The notes under the pieces were generated by a model. That model was not told the DNA's origin, did no database searches, and saw only the letters and a program-made list of their open reading frames with translations. From Pseudomonadales bacterium (GTDB lineage Bacteria > Pseudomonadota > Gammaproteobacteria > Pseudomonadales > IMCC2047), in NCBI GenBank assembly GCA_021736745.1, contig JAIPFG010000071.1, positions 1-11,307 on the forward strand: a stretch of DNA of 11,307 nucleotides, in the 5' to 3' direction. The translations under genes were made by a program, and so were the position numbers. Positions 1 through 6,380 of the stretch are shown here, piece by piece. Within the stretch, counting starts at the first letter, position 1; each line of letters starts with the position of its first letter.

Positions 1-440
1 TTTCCGCTCAGGGTGAAGCACTAAAAGTGTTTAACATATTGGACGGCCTGGGCATTAAGTTACTACGTAACTCCGGCGTTGAAGTTGCCATTATCTCCGG
101 ACGCCGTTCCGAAGCCCTGACCAAACGCGCATCTGATCTTAGCATCACTCATCTTTATCAAGGCCGTGAGGATAAAATTCAGGCGCTGACTGAACTTCTG
201 GCAAGACTTAACCTCTCTTTTAAAGAAGTGGCCCACGTGGGCGATGATCTCCCGGACCTTCCCGTCATTCGTCAGGCGGGACTAGGCATTGCGGTTGCTA
301 ACGCCTATGAATTGGTAAAACAACATGCGGATTGGTGCACAGAAAAAAAAGGTGGCGAAGGCGCCGTTCGAGAAGTTTGTGATTTTATTATGTCCGCTCA
401 AGGAACAATCGAACATGCACATCAAGCTTATTTAAACTAG
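1..440 (+). CDS. kdsC: 3-deoxy-D-manno-octulosonate 8-phosphate phosphatase, 3' part
   Basis: KdsC removes phosphate from Kdo-8-phosphate in the cytoplasm, giving the Kdo that joins lipid A to the lipopolysaccharide core. The frame is open to the left edge (first full codon at base 3, reading SAQGEALKVFNILDGLG). The GTG at 27 is therefore an internal valine, not a start. About 145 residues are visible of a protein that is 188 residues in E. coli. The N-terminal HAD motif I with the nucleophile Asp lies outside the window. Seen here are the Ser-Gly-Arg of HAD motif II (IISGR), the conserved Lys in QGREDK, the Mg-binding motif GDDLPDLP, and the KdsC-type glycine-rich C-terminal stretch GGEGAVRE. 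The stop is 16 bases before lptC, the standard neighbour. Family identity is secure; only the truncation by the window edge limits it. Confidence 0.95.
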   Translation, partial: SAQGEALKVFNILDGLGIKLLRNSGVEVAIISGRRSEALTKRASDLSITHLYQGREDKIQALTELLARLNLSFKEVAHVGDDLPDLPVIRQAGLGIAVANAYELVKQHADWCTEKKGGEGAVREVCDFIMSAQGTIEHAHQAYLN

Positions 441-456
441 ACTCCCAGAGATTGTT

Positions 457-1029
457 TTGTCACGTTTAACCTTCATCACTCTTTTGAGCATCATCAGCAT
501 CCTTGTGGCTATTGCTTTTAACCACCAGCAAAAGCCCACACAAGGAACAGCTCAAATTAGCGGGCCTCAAAATGCCGAACCTGATTTTTATCTGCTTAAT
601 GCCAAAAGTGTAGAGTTTGATCAGTCAGGTAAGTTGCGTTACCGATTTAATGCGCAACAATTGGATCATTTTCCCAAAGGCGATTATACGTTGGTTAAAA
701 CTCCGGACATTACCCTCTTCCATAACGATGGTACCCCCTGGTATATTAACGCCCGGCAAGGTCGAATAACGGCAGGAAACGAATCCATTAAATTATGGGA
801 TCAGGTTGTCATTATCAGGGACTCTCAAGAAGAACCCATGAAAATGGAAACACGCACATTGACCATTATCCCCAAACAGGATATTGCTAAAACAGAACAG
901 GATGTTGTGATTACCAATCGCGCTGGTCGTATCGATGCCACAGGGATGATAACCTATGTCGATGAAAACCGGATGGAATTATTGTCAAATGTACGAGTTC
1001 GGCATGAGCCTATCAAAATCCGTAAATAG
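457..1029 (+). CDS. lptC: Lipopolysaccharide export system protein LptC
   Basis: LptC is a bitopic inner-membrane protein that takes lipopolysaccharide from the LptB2FG transporter and hands it to periplasmic LptA. The 190-residue product matches the usual length (191 in E. coli). It has a short cytoplasmic N-terminus, one membrane segment (about residues 4-21, LTFITLLSIISILVAIAF), then a periplasmic beta-jellyroll domain ending in the typical ELLSNVRVRHEP. The start is a TTG at 457. No in-frame ATG precedes the membrane anchor after the kdsC stop, and only a weak Shine-Dalgarno (CAGAG, 446-450) lies upstream. The end overlaps lptA. Family assignment rests on the anchor, the C-terminal motif and the kdsC-lptA context, and is strong; the exact start codon is less certain. 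Confidence 0.93.
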   Translation: MSRLTFITLLSIISILVAIAFNHQQKPTQGTAQISGPQNAEPDFYLLNAKSVEFDQSGKLRYRFNAQQLDHFPKGDYTLVKTPDITLFHNDGTPWYINARQGRITAGNESIKLWDQVVIIRDSQEEPMKMETRTLTIIPKQDIAKTEQDVVITNRAGRIDATGMITYVDENRMELLSNVRVRHEPIKIRK

Positions 1030-1543
1030 TATTTTTCTAGCTCTGCTGGTGACATTGACGTCCACCTATAGCTTTGCGCTTCCCAGCGACAAAGAGCAAC
1101 CTATCCATATTAAGTCAGATACGGCGGAAATTGATGACGCCAAAGGTATTTCTATTTACCGCGGTAACGTCAACATTGACCAGGGCAGCATCAACCTGAC
1201 CGCCGAAGTTGTTACCATTTATAATACAAAACAGGGCATCTCCAAAGTAATTGCCGTTGGTAATCCCGCCCATTATCGCCAACAGAGTGAAATCGATGAG
1301 CCGCTGACCCACGCTTTTGGTGATACCATAAATTACTTCCTAACTGACGAACGGATCGAACTCAGAAAAAATGCAAAACTCGAACAACAACAGGATTACT
1401 TTACTGGCGACAGAATCGATTACGACATGAAAAACCGTGTGGTCAATGCCTATAGCGATAACACTGATGCCCGCGTCAACATGGTGCTACAGCCAAAGAA
1501 AAATAGCTCCGACCAAAATGATGGGGAAACCCCTAACCCATGA
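1004..1543 (+). CDS. lptA: Lipopolysaccharide transport periplasmic protein LptA
   Basis: LptA forms the periplasmic bridge that carries lipopolysaccharide from LptC to LptD at the outer membrane. The chosen ATG at 1004 gives 179 residues (185 in E. coli) and a clean Sec signal peptide: MSLSK, a hydrophobic core around IFLALLVTLT, and likely cleavage after YSFA, before LPSDKEQP. The mature part starts with the usual PIHIKSDTAEID and runs through repeated beta-strand blocks (YRGNVNIDQGS, YFTGDRIDYD) to VNMVLQPK. Longer starts exist at 956 and 989. The 989 ATG has a better Shine-Dalgarno (GGATGGA, 971-977) but would add five residues ahead of the signal peptide. The gene overlaps lptC by 26 bases, and its TGA overlaps the lptB ATG (ATGA, 1540-1543), suggesting coupled translation. 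Confidence 0.93.
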   Translation: MSLSKSVNSIFLALLVTLTSTYSFALPSDKEQPIHIKSDTAEIDDAKGISIYRGNVNIDQGSINLTAEVVTIYNTKQGISKVIAVGNPAHYRQQSEIDEPLTHAFGDTINYFLTDERIELRKNAKLEQQQDYFTGDRIDYDMKNRVVNAYSDNTDARVNMVLQPKKNSSDQNDGETPNP

Positions 1544-2265
1544 GTCAATTGTCGGCGCAACACCTTGCAAAAAGCTTCAAAGAACGCCGCGTTGTAGAAG
1601 ATGTCACTCTCTCCATCAACCAAGGTCAAATTGTCGGTTTGCTCGGTCCGAACGGCGCCGGCAAAACAACCTGCTTCTACATGATCGTCGGCTTAATTAA
1701 AGGTGACGATGGGAAAATATTTGTTGATAACGAGGAAATCACTCAGTTACCCATGCACGGTAGAGCCCGCAAAGGTATTGGTTATCTTCCGCAGGAATCC
1801 TCAATTTTTAGAAAGCTCAGCGTAAAAGACAACATCCTGGCGATTCTGGAAACACGCAGGGATCTTAACCGAAAACAACGTCGGTCTAAACTTGATGAAC
1901 TACTACAGGAGTTCCATCTTACACATATCATCAACAGTCAGGGTATTAGCCTCTCTGGCGGCGAAAGACGTCGCGTAGAAATTGCGCGGGCGCTGGCAAT
2001 GGAACCATCCTACATCCTGCTTGACGAACCTTTCGCAGGTGTAGACCCCATCTCTGTTAATGACATAAAAAAAATTATTCGTCATTTAAAGCAACGGGGT
2101 ATTGGTGTACTCATCACCGATCATAACGTCAGGGAGACCCTCGATATTTGTGAGAAGGCCTACATCGTGAACGAGGGGCATATCATCGCAGAAGGTGATG
2201 CTGAAGCAATTCTTTCTAATCAACGTGTTAGAGACGTCTATTTGGGCGAGCAGTTCAGGCTTTAG
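1540..2265 (+). CDS. lptB: Lipopolysaccharide export ABC transporter ATPase LptB
   Basis: LptB is the cytoplasmic ATPase that, as a dimer with LptF and LptG, pulls lipopolysaccharide out of the inner membrane and pushes it along the LptC-LptA bridge. The 241-residue length is exactly that of the E. coli protein. All ABC motifs are intact: Walker A GPNGAGKTT (36-44), Q-loop Gln85 in YLPQES, signature LSGGERRR (138-145), Walker B ending LLDEP with catalytic Glu163, D-loop around Asp169, and switch His195. Phe90, in the groove contacting the LptF/G coupling helices in E. coli, is also present. The C-terminus YLGEQFRL is typical of LptB. The start overlaps the lptA stop by four bases. lptF and lptG are not in this window, as is usual. 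Confidence 0.97.
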   Translation: MSQLSAQHLAKSFKERRVVEDVTLSINQGQIVGLLGPNGAGKTTCFYMIVGLIKGDDGKIFVDNEEITQLPMHGRARKGIGYLPQESSIFRKLSVKDNILAILETRRDLNRKQRRSKLDELLQEFHLTHIINSQGISLSGGERRRVEIARALAMEPSYILLDEPFAGVDPISVNDIKKIIRHLKQRGIGVLITDHNVRETLDICEKAYIVNEGHIIAEGDAEAILSNQRVRDVYLGEQFRL

Positions 2266-2270
2266 AAACC

Positions 2271-2361
2271 GCCAAAATTGTCTCCTCACCGCAGGGCCAT
2301 CGACAGCCCGAAGAAAAAGCACGCGATTTTTATGCCAATTTTGTCTCCTTTACAAAAATTG
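2271..2361. repeat. CAAAATTG-type repeated elements before rpoN
   Basis: Between lptB and rpoN an 8-base core occurs as CAAAATTG at 2273-2280 and as its exact reverse complement CAATTTTG at 2336-2343. A third copy with one extra A (CAAAAATTG) lies at 2353-2361. The first two sit in a longer near-direct repeat, 2271-2287 and 2334-2350 (GCCAAAATTGTCTCCTC versus GCCAATTTTGTCTCCTT, 14 of 17 matching), whose starts are 63 bases apart. The last two copies flank and overlap the candidate promoter. This could be a regulator binding site or chance in AT-rich DNA; no known regulator is recognised. Confidence 0.4.
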
Positions 2362-2370
2362 CGCTACTAT
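2341..2370 (+). promoter_or_regulatory. Candidate sigma-70 promoter for rpoN
   Basis: TTGTCT at 2341-2346 (four of six matches to the -35 consensus) and TACTAT at 2365-2370 (four of six to the -10) are separated by 18 bases. They lie about 45 bases before the rpoN start, in the only sizeable gap since kdsC. rpoN is known to be transcribed partly from its own promoter in related bacteria, which supports the placement, but the match is only moderate. No convincing intrinsic terminator separates it from lptB, so read-through from the lpt genes is also likely. Confidence 0.35.
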
Positions 2371-2412
2371 TAACTAGCAAACCATAGAAAAGGCCATTGC
2401 ATTAAGAACCCT

Positions 2413-3921
2413 ATGAAGCCATCGTTACAGCTCAGAATAAGTCAGAACCTCACAATGACGCCTCAGTTGCAGCAGGCAATTCGTCTGTTGCAACTTTCAA
2501 CGCTGGATTTACAACAGGAAATTCAGGAAACACTCGATTCAAATCCGATGCTCGAAGCCCTTGACCCAAGCAATACAGAGTCGGACAACGTCGAGCCGGA
2601 AACCGCTTCATCAGAAACAACCAATACCGCCAATTCAGATGAAAGCAACCTCAGCGACGACTCAAATGAATGGGCTGACAATATCCCGGATGATTTACCC
2701 ATCGACAGTGCCTGGGACGATGTTTATCAAAATATGCCTAATTCAAATTATTCCTTGGCGGATGGAGACACGAATAACTTTGAAGCTAACACCAGTGTTA
2801 CTGAGTCGATTCAAGATCATCTAATCTGGCAACTGAATCTCACCCCGATGTCTGATACCGATCGACTTATTGCCATTACCATTATTGATAGTGTGAACAA
2901 TGAAGGCTACCTAAAAACATCTTTAGAAAGTATCGTCGCCAGCGTCAATATTGAACTAACACGTGATAGCGGAGACAACCCGGTAGCTGAGTCCATTGAG
3001 CTGGATGAAGTTGAAGCAGTATTACACCGATTACAGCATTTCGATCCTATTGGCGTATGTGCACGTGATCTCAGTGAATGTCTCGGTATTCAATTGTTGC
3101 AATTGCCTGATGAGTTTCCTCTTCTGGATAAGGCAAAAGAGATTGTTCACAACTACCTGCACCTTTTGGGCAATCGTGACTATACACAATTAATGCGTCG
3201 CACCAGATTAAAAGAAAATGAGTTACTTCAGGTGATTCAACTGATCCAAAGCCTGAACCCGAGACCCGGTGAGATTATTAGCAATACCAGCCCTGAATAC
3301 ATCATCCCCGACGTAGTCGTGAAAAAAGTTAATAACCGCTGGCGAGTCGAGCTTAATCCCGAGGCTATGCCAAAGGTTAAAATTAACTCGACCTATGCAG
3401 CGCTGGTCAAACGTGCGGATAATAGCAGTGATAACACTTACCTTCGCAATCATTTACAGGAGGCACGCTGGTTTTTAAAGAGTTTGCAAAGTCGCAACGA
3501 AACACTGCTCAAGGTCGCTTCCGAAATTGTTAAAATACAGGGTGATTTCCTGGATTTTGGCCCGGAAGCGATGAAACCATTAGTACTTCACGATATTGCT
3601 ACCGCTGTAGACATGCATGAATCAACCATTTCAAGGGTTACAACTCAAAAATTTATGCACACGCCAGCGGGTATTTTTGAGCTAAAATATTTCTTTTCGA
3701 GCCATGTCGAAACAGATAGCGGAATGGGCTGTTCATCAACAGCAATTCGTGCCATTATTAAGAAGCTGGTTGCTGCCGAAATACCCACCAAACCCTTGAG
3801 TGACAGTAAAATAGCCAACATTCTGGCCGATCAAGGGATCAAAGTTGCAAGGAGAACCATCGCAAAATACCGTGAGTCCCTAATGATTCCACCATCAAAT
3901 GAACGTAAACAATTAATATAG
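2413..3921 (+). CDS. rpoN: RNA polymerase sigma-54 factor RpoN
   Basis: Sigma-54 directs RNA polymerase to -24/-12 promoters that need AAA+ activators, typically for nitrogen, motility and carbon-use genes. The 502-residue product is close to Pseudomonas RpoN and a little longer than the 477 of E. coli. Region I (1-46) is glutamine/leucine rich with the canonical TPQLQQAIRLLQLSTLDLQQ. Region II (about 47-125) is an unusually acidic, Asp/Asn/Ser-rich linker. The core-binding domain follows, then a helix-turn-helix around residues 391-413 (DIATAVDMHESTISRV) and the RpoN box ARRTIAKYRE at 479-488, where Ile replaces the commoner Val at the fifth position. The ATG at 2413 matches the family N-terminus (MKPSLQL) although its Shine-Dalgarno is weak. 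Its place between lptB and hpf is the family's standard one. Confidence 0.97.
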   Translation: MKPSLQLRISQNLTMTPQLQQAIRLLQLSTLDLQQEIQETLDSNPMLEALDPSNTESDNVEPETASSETTNTANSDESNLSDDSNEWADNIPDDLPIDSAWDDVYQNMPNSNYSLADGDTNNFEANTSVTESIQDHLIWQLNLTPMSDTDRLIAITIIDSVNNEGYLKTSLESIVASVNIELTRDSGDNPVAESIELDEVEAVLHRLQHFDPIGVCARDLSECLGIQLLQLPDEFPLLDKAKEIVHNYLHLLGNRDYTQLMRRTRLKENELLQVIQLIQSLNPRPGEIISNTSPEYIIPDVVVKKVNNRWRVELNPEAMPKVKINSTYAALVKRADNSSDNTYLRNHLQEARWFLKSLQSRNETLLKVASEIVKIQGDFLDFGPEAMKPLVLHDIATAVDMHESTISRVTTQKFMHTPAGIFELKYFFSSHVETDSGMGCSSTAIRAIIKKLVAAEIPTKPLSDSKIANILADQGIKVARRTIAKYRESLMIPPSNERKQLI

Positions 3922-4024
3922 GAGCCAAAACATCTCTAAAGAGTGGGTTGCCTGATCACCCTCCAAGCAAAATTAATTTCTCACCCATACTCGTGGCAAG
4001 AAACGTTTGCTCTGTAAGGGACAG

Positions 4025-4077
4025 CGCCACCCTAATCTGGCGATGCCATACTCCGATTATTAGCGCTGCAACAGCGC
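4025..4077 (+). other. Two small inverted repeats in the hpf leader
   Basis: The 184-base gap between rpoN and hpf holds two short hairpin-capable repeats. CGCCA (4025-4029) can pair with TGGCG (4038-4042) around an 8-base loop. GCGCTG (4063-4068) can pair with CAGCGC (4072-4077) around CAA. The second ends 16 bases before the hpf Shine-Dalgarno. Neither is followed by a T-run, so neither looks like an intrinsic terminator. They may fold in the mRNA leader or protect a processed 5' end. I see no convincing promoter in this gap. Confidence 0.35.
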
Positions 4078-4105
4078 AAAACCTTGAAATAGTAAGGAGC
4101 TATCT

Positions 4106-4414
4106 ATGCAAGTAACAATAAGCGGTCATCATATCGATGTTACCACTGCACTAAAAGACTTCATCAACAGTAAGCTAGAAAAGTTAGAACGCCATTTCGA
4201 CCAAATCAGCAGCATTAACGTAACCCTCAGCATTGAAAAACAAAGACAGATGGCTGACGCGACCATTCATATCGCTGGCGCTGACGTTGTCGCCAATGCC
4301 GCACACGATGACATGTATGCAGCCATTGACCTGCTGACGGACAAATTGGACCGTCAGTTGATTAAACACAAAGAAAAAACCCTCGCCAGAATGCAAGGCG
4401 CCACTTCCAGATAA
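4106..4414 (+). CDS. hpf: Ribosome hibernation promoting factor, short HPF
   Basis: HPF binds in the decoding region of the 30S subunit when growth stops; with RMF the short form leads to inactive 100S ribosome dimers. The 102-residue protein is of the short type (95 in E. coli) and lacks the C-terminal dimerisation domain of long HPF. It opens with MQVTISGHHIDVTTALKDFI and carries the signature DMYAAIDLLTDKLDRQL followed by a basic HKEK tail. The start is supported by a strong Shine-Dalgarno, AAGGAG at 4094-4099, six bases before the ATG, the best ribosome site in the plus-strand cluster. Its position just after rpoN is conserved across gammaproteobacteria. Stationary-phase induction is expected for the family but no promoter could be pinned down here. 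Confidence 0.96.
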   Translation: MQVTISGHHIDVTTALKDFINSKLEKLERHFDQISSINVTLSIEKQRQMADATIHIAGADVVANAAHDDMYAAIDLLTDKLDRQLIKHKEKTLARMQGATSR

Positions 4415-4433
4415 TTCACATTAAGTTAAACCC

Positions 4434-4895
4434 ATGCACATAGAGCAGTTCCTATCCCCCGAGTGCACCCTGGCGGGTGTACAAGGGGGAAGTAAAAAAC
4501 GTCTTTTTGAAACCATTGCCAGACTCGTCTCATCCAAGTATCCCAGTATCGACAGAGAATCCACCTACGACAGTCTACTTGAGCGCGAGCGCCTTGGAAG
4601 TACTGGCTTAGGCGAAGGTGTCGCGTTACCCCACTGCAGGATTGTCAACTGCAAGCAAATAATAGGGTTCCTATTACAGTTAGCAGAACCCATTGACTTT
4701 GATGCAATTGATGGTCAACCTGTTGATCTGGTATTTGTTTTATTAGTACCACAGGAGGCGGTTGACGAACATTTACTGGCGCTTCAAGCAATCGCAGAAC
4801 AATTCGGACAAGCATCATTCCGGACTCGCCTAAGGCAAGCACAGAGTGACAAACAGCTGTACCTTGCCGCTACAGCGAGTGCTGACTCCGTCTAA
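4434..4895 (+). CDS. ptsN: PTS-Ntr EIIA component PtsN
   Basis: PtsN (EIIA-Ntr) is the terminal phosphate acceptor of the nitrogen PTS (PtsP to NPr to PtsN). It does not carry sugar; in E. coli its unphosphorylated form controls potassium transport and other targets by direct binding. The 153-residue product has the family fold, with conserved GSKKRLFETIA near the N-terminus, RERLGSTGLGEGVALPHCR with the phosphorylated His67, then FDAIDGQPVDLVFVLLVP. The PHCR form of the active site resembles pseudomonads rather than E. coli (PHGK). The ATG at 4434 has little Shine-Dalgarno and begins 19 bases after the hpf stop, so coupling to hpf translation is plausible. rapZ starts 19 bases after its stop. 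Confidence 0.96.
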   Translation: MHIEQFLSPECTLAGVQGGSKKRLFETIARLVSSKYPSIDRESTYDSLLERERLGSTGLGEGVALPHCRIVNCKQIIGFLLQLAEPIDFDAIDGQPVDLVFVLLVPQEAVDEHLLALQAIAEQFGQASFRTRLRQAQSDKQLYLAATASADSV

Positions 4896-4914
4896 CAAAC
4901 AAGCAGGCAAAACA

Positions 4915-5784
4915 ATGAAGCTCGTGATTATCAGTGGCCGATCAGGATCAGGGAAAAGCACTGCGCTACATGTTTTGGAGGACCTGGGATATTATTGCAT
5001 CGACAATATCCCAGGAGGTCTGCTGCCTGCCCTAATTGAAGAAATGCAGCAGCATCAAACCGAAGGTCAACGCCATGTGGCCATCAGTATCGACGCCCGT
5101 AATCTTCCGGCGAACCTGAAACGATTCCCCGAGATTATTAGCAGCATTGACAAGACCAATATCAATTACAGCATTGCTTATCTTGACGCGGACGATCAAA
5201 CAATACTGAAACGATTTAGCGCCACACGTCGGAAACATCCTCTCAGCGATGAATCCACATCCCTTGAAGAATCCATTCATCGGGAAAGTACACTGCTGGA
5301 CCCTATTGCCTCCCTGGCGGACTTGAAAATCGATACCACGCACCTCAACATGCACCAGTTGCGCGATATAGTGACGCAGCAAATTGCACAGCAAAATTCA
5401 ACCAAACTGGCCCTGCTCTTTGAGTCCTTTGGTTTTAAACGAGGCGTACCTGTCGATGCGGACCTGGTCTTTGACGTACGTTGTTTGCCCAATCCTCATT
5501 GGGATGCAAACCTGAGAGATCACACAGGCAAAGATAGAGAAGTTGTCGAATTTTTCCAGGATCATCCGATCGTAGAGGAAATGTTCACCGATATTTGTCA
5601 GTATCTGGAAAAATGGTTACCGCGTTTTGAAGCCAATAACCGTAGCTATATGACGGTTGCTATTGGCTGCACGGGCGGCCAACACAGGTCTGTTTACTTG
5701 GCTGAACGCCTGGCGGATAAGTTTCACCAACCCTCGTCAAACGTACAGGTCCGGCACCGCGAATTAGGAACAATCGACTCATGA
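4915..5784 (+). CDS. rapZ: RNase adapter / nucleotide-binding protein RapZ
   Basis: In E. coli RapZ senses glucosamine-6-phosphate and steers RNase E to the small RNA GlmZ, tuning cell-wall precursor synthesis. The start at ATG 4915 gives MKLVIISGRSGSGKST with Walker A GRSGSGKS at residues 8-15. An upstream ATG at 4846 would add 23 residues, overlap ptsN and lies ahead of the conserved N-terminus, so it was not used. Length is 289 against 284. With an offset of +5, the reported E. coli GlcN6P-site residues are kept: Asp187 and His195 (FDVRCLPNPHW), Thr253, Gly254 and Arg258 (GCTGGQHRSV). The C-terminus ends VRHRELGTIDS and lacks the basic residues that bind RNA in E. coli (see findings). The TGA overlaps the npr ATG by four bases (5781-5784). 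Confidence 0.95.
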   Translation: MKLVIISGRSGSGKSTALHVLEDLGYYCIDNIPGGLLPALIEEMQQHQTEGQRHVAISIDARNLPANLKRFPEIISSIDKTNINYSIAYLDADDQTILKRFSATRRKHPLSDESTSLEESIHRESTLLDPIASLADLKIDTTHLNMHQLRDIVTQQIAQQNSTKLALLFESFGFKRGVPVDADLVFDVRCLPNPHWDANLRDHTGKDREVVEFFQDHPIVEEMFTDICQYLEKWLPRFEANNRSYMTVAIGCTGGQHRSVYLAERLADKFHQPSSNVQVRHRELGTIDS

Positions 5785-6050
5785 TCAAGGGACAAATCAC
5801 GATTATTAACAAGCTCGGGCTACATGCCCGCGCAGCAGGAAAGCTTGTCAGTGAGGCTGCCGGGTTTTCCAGCCAAATCAAGATAGGGCATGCATCACGA
5901 ATGGTCGATGCAAAAAGTATCATGTCCGTCATGTTGTTAGCCGCTAGCCAAGGGACTCAACTTCAAATCGAGGTGGAGGGCAATGATGAGGATTCAGCCT
6001 ATCAAGCCATCGAAAATTTGATCAACAATCGTTTTGATGAGGCGGAATAA
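5781..6050 (+). CDS. npr: Phosphocarrier protein NPr of the nitrogen PTS
   Basis: NPr (also PtsO) is the HPr-like cytoplasmic protein that passes phosphate from EI-Ntr (PtsP, not in this window) to PtsN, encoded two genes upstream. The 89-residue product has the HPr active site NKLGLHARAA with phosphorylated His15 and Arg17, and the second conserved block DAKSIMSVMLLAA. Ser46 is in the position that is regulated by HPr kinase in other lineages; no such kinase gene is seen here. The start overlaps the rapZ stop (ATGA), a typical coupled arrangement. It is the last gene of the compact rpoN-type cluster; a 330-base gap follows. Assignment is firm from motifs, length and context; NPr rather than sugar HPr is inferred from the neighbours. 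Confidence 0.95.
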   Translation: MIKGQITIINKLGLHARAAGKLVSEAAGFSSQIKIGHASRMVDAKSIMSVMLLAASQGTQLQIEVEGNDEDSAYQAIENLINNRFDEAE

Positions 6051-6380
6051 AGACATAGTATTCAATCAGGGCTCCTGCTCGTAACGCTTCTTATAGATTT
6101 AAATTTTTGATCCCCACCCCCCAAATGATAGCTTTGATTCTGCCGACCTTCTATGCCATCCGTTCCGGCTTAACTCATTAGCAAGAAACTCCCACTTAAT
6201 TTTAATTCTTCCCCACACTCACACGGCTGTTCTTGCAAGCGATAAGCATTGCTGCGAAAATCCGCGTTGGTTTGACCCAGCGTAAACGGGTAATTTCAAA
6301 ACGAATCAATTAAGAACCCTCTGCTCATTTTCCTTAATGATTCTCTCGTTTGCTTACGACACTGCTCGCTAGGAAGAATT
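6051..6380. other. Gene-free gap between npr and mgtE
   Basis: No protein gene is supported in these 330 bases. An 18-codon frame exists at 6125-6181 (MIALILPTFYAIRSGLTH) but has no Shine-Dalgarno. Small structures seen are a CAGG/CCTG hairpin near the npr end (6067-6077), a 6-pair stem AGCGAT/ATTGCT with loop AAGC (about 6238-6253), and an imperfect stem at 6271-6300 (TTTGA with TCAAA outside, CCC with GGG inside). None has a T-run, so no clear terminator for npr is visible. A promoter for mgtE must be expected here; the best -35-like box, TTGACC at 6272-6277, lacks a well-spaced -10. A PhoP-box-like element overlaps it. The M-box riboswitch of Firmicutes mgtE genes was not recognised. Confidence 0.6.
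6272..6288 (-). promoter_or_regulatory. PhoP-box-like direct repeat before mgtE
   Basis: Read on the minus strand, 6288-6272 gives CGTTTA, five bases, then GGTCAA. The PhoP box of enteric bacteria and Pseudomonas is two (T/G)GTTTA half-sites with a five-base spacer, so the spacing is exact and nine of twelve half-site bases agree. It lies about 92 bases before the mgtE start, a gene for which magnesium control would make sense. The second half-site is weak, and the element sits inside an imperfect inverted repeat, so chance is a real alternative. Confidence 0.25.

Noticed and set aside
343..350. Run of eight A in kdsC (and another at 2067-2074 in lptB) as a programmed slippage site.
   Set aside because: Both runs encode lysine/glutamate-rich stretches in intact conserved frames, and no alternative frame of interest opens behind them.
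2294..2309. GGGC/GCCC inverted repeat after lptB as a terminator.
   Set aside because: The stem is only four pairs and the run of T is not directly behind it.
3994..4010. TGGCAAGAAACGTTTGC before hpf looks like a sigma-54 -24/-12 promoter.
   Set aside because: The GG and GC elements are two bases further apart than the strict spacing of sigma-54 promoters allows.
6125..6181. Short frame MIALILPTFYAIRSGLTH before mgtE as a possible leader peptide.
   Set aside because: The bases upstream are a C-rich run with no Shine-Dalgarno, and the peptide has no feature linking it to magnesium control.
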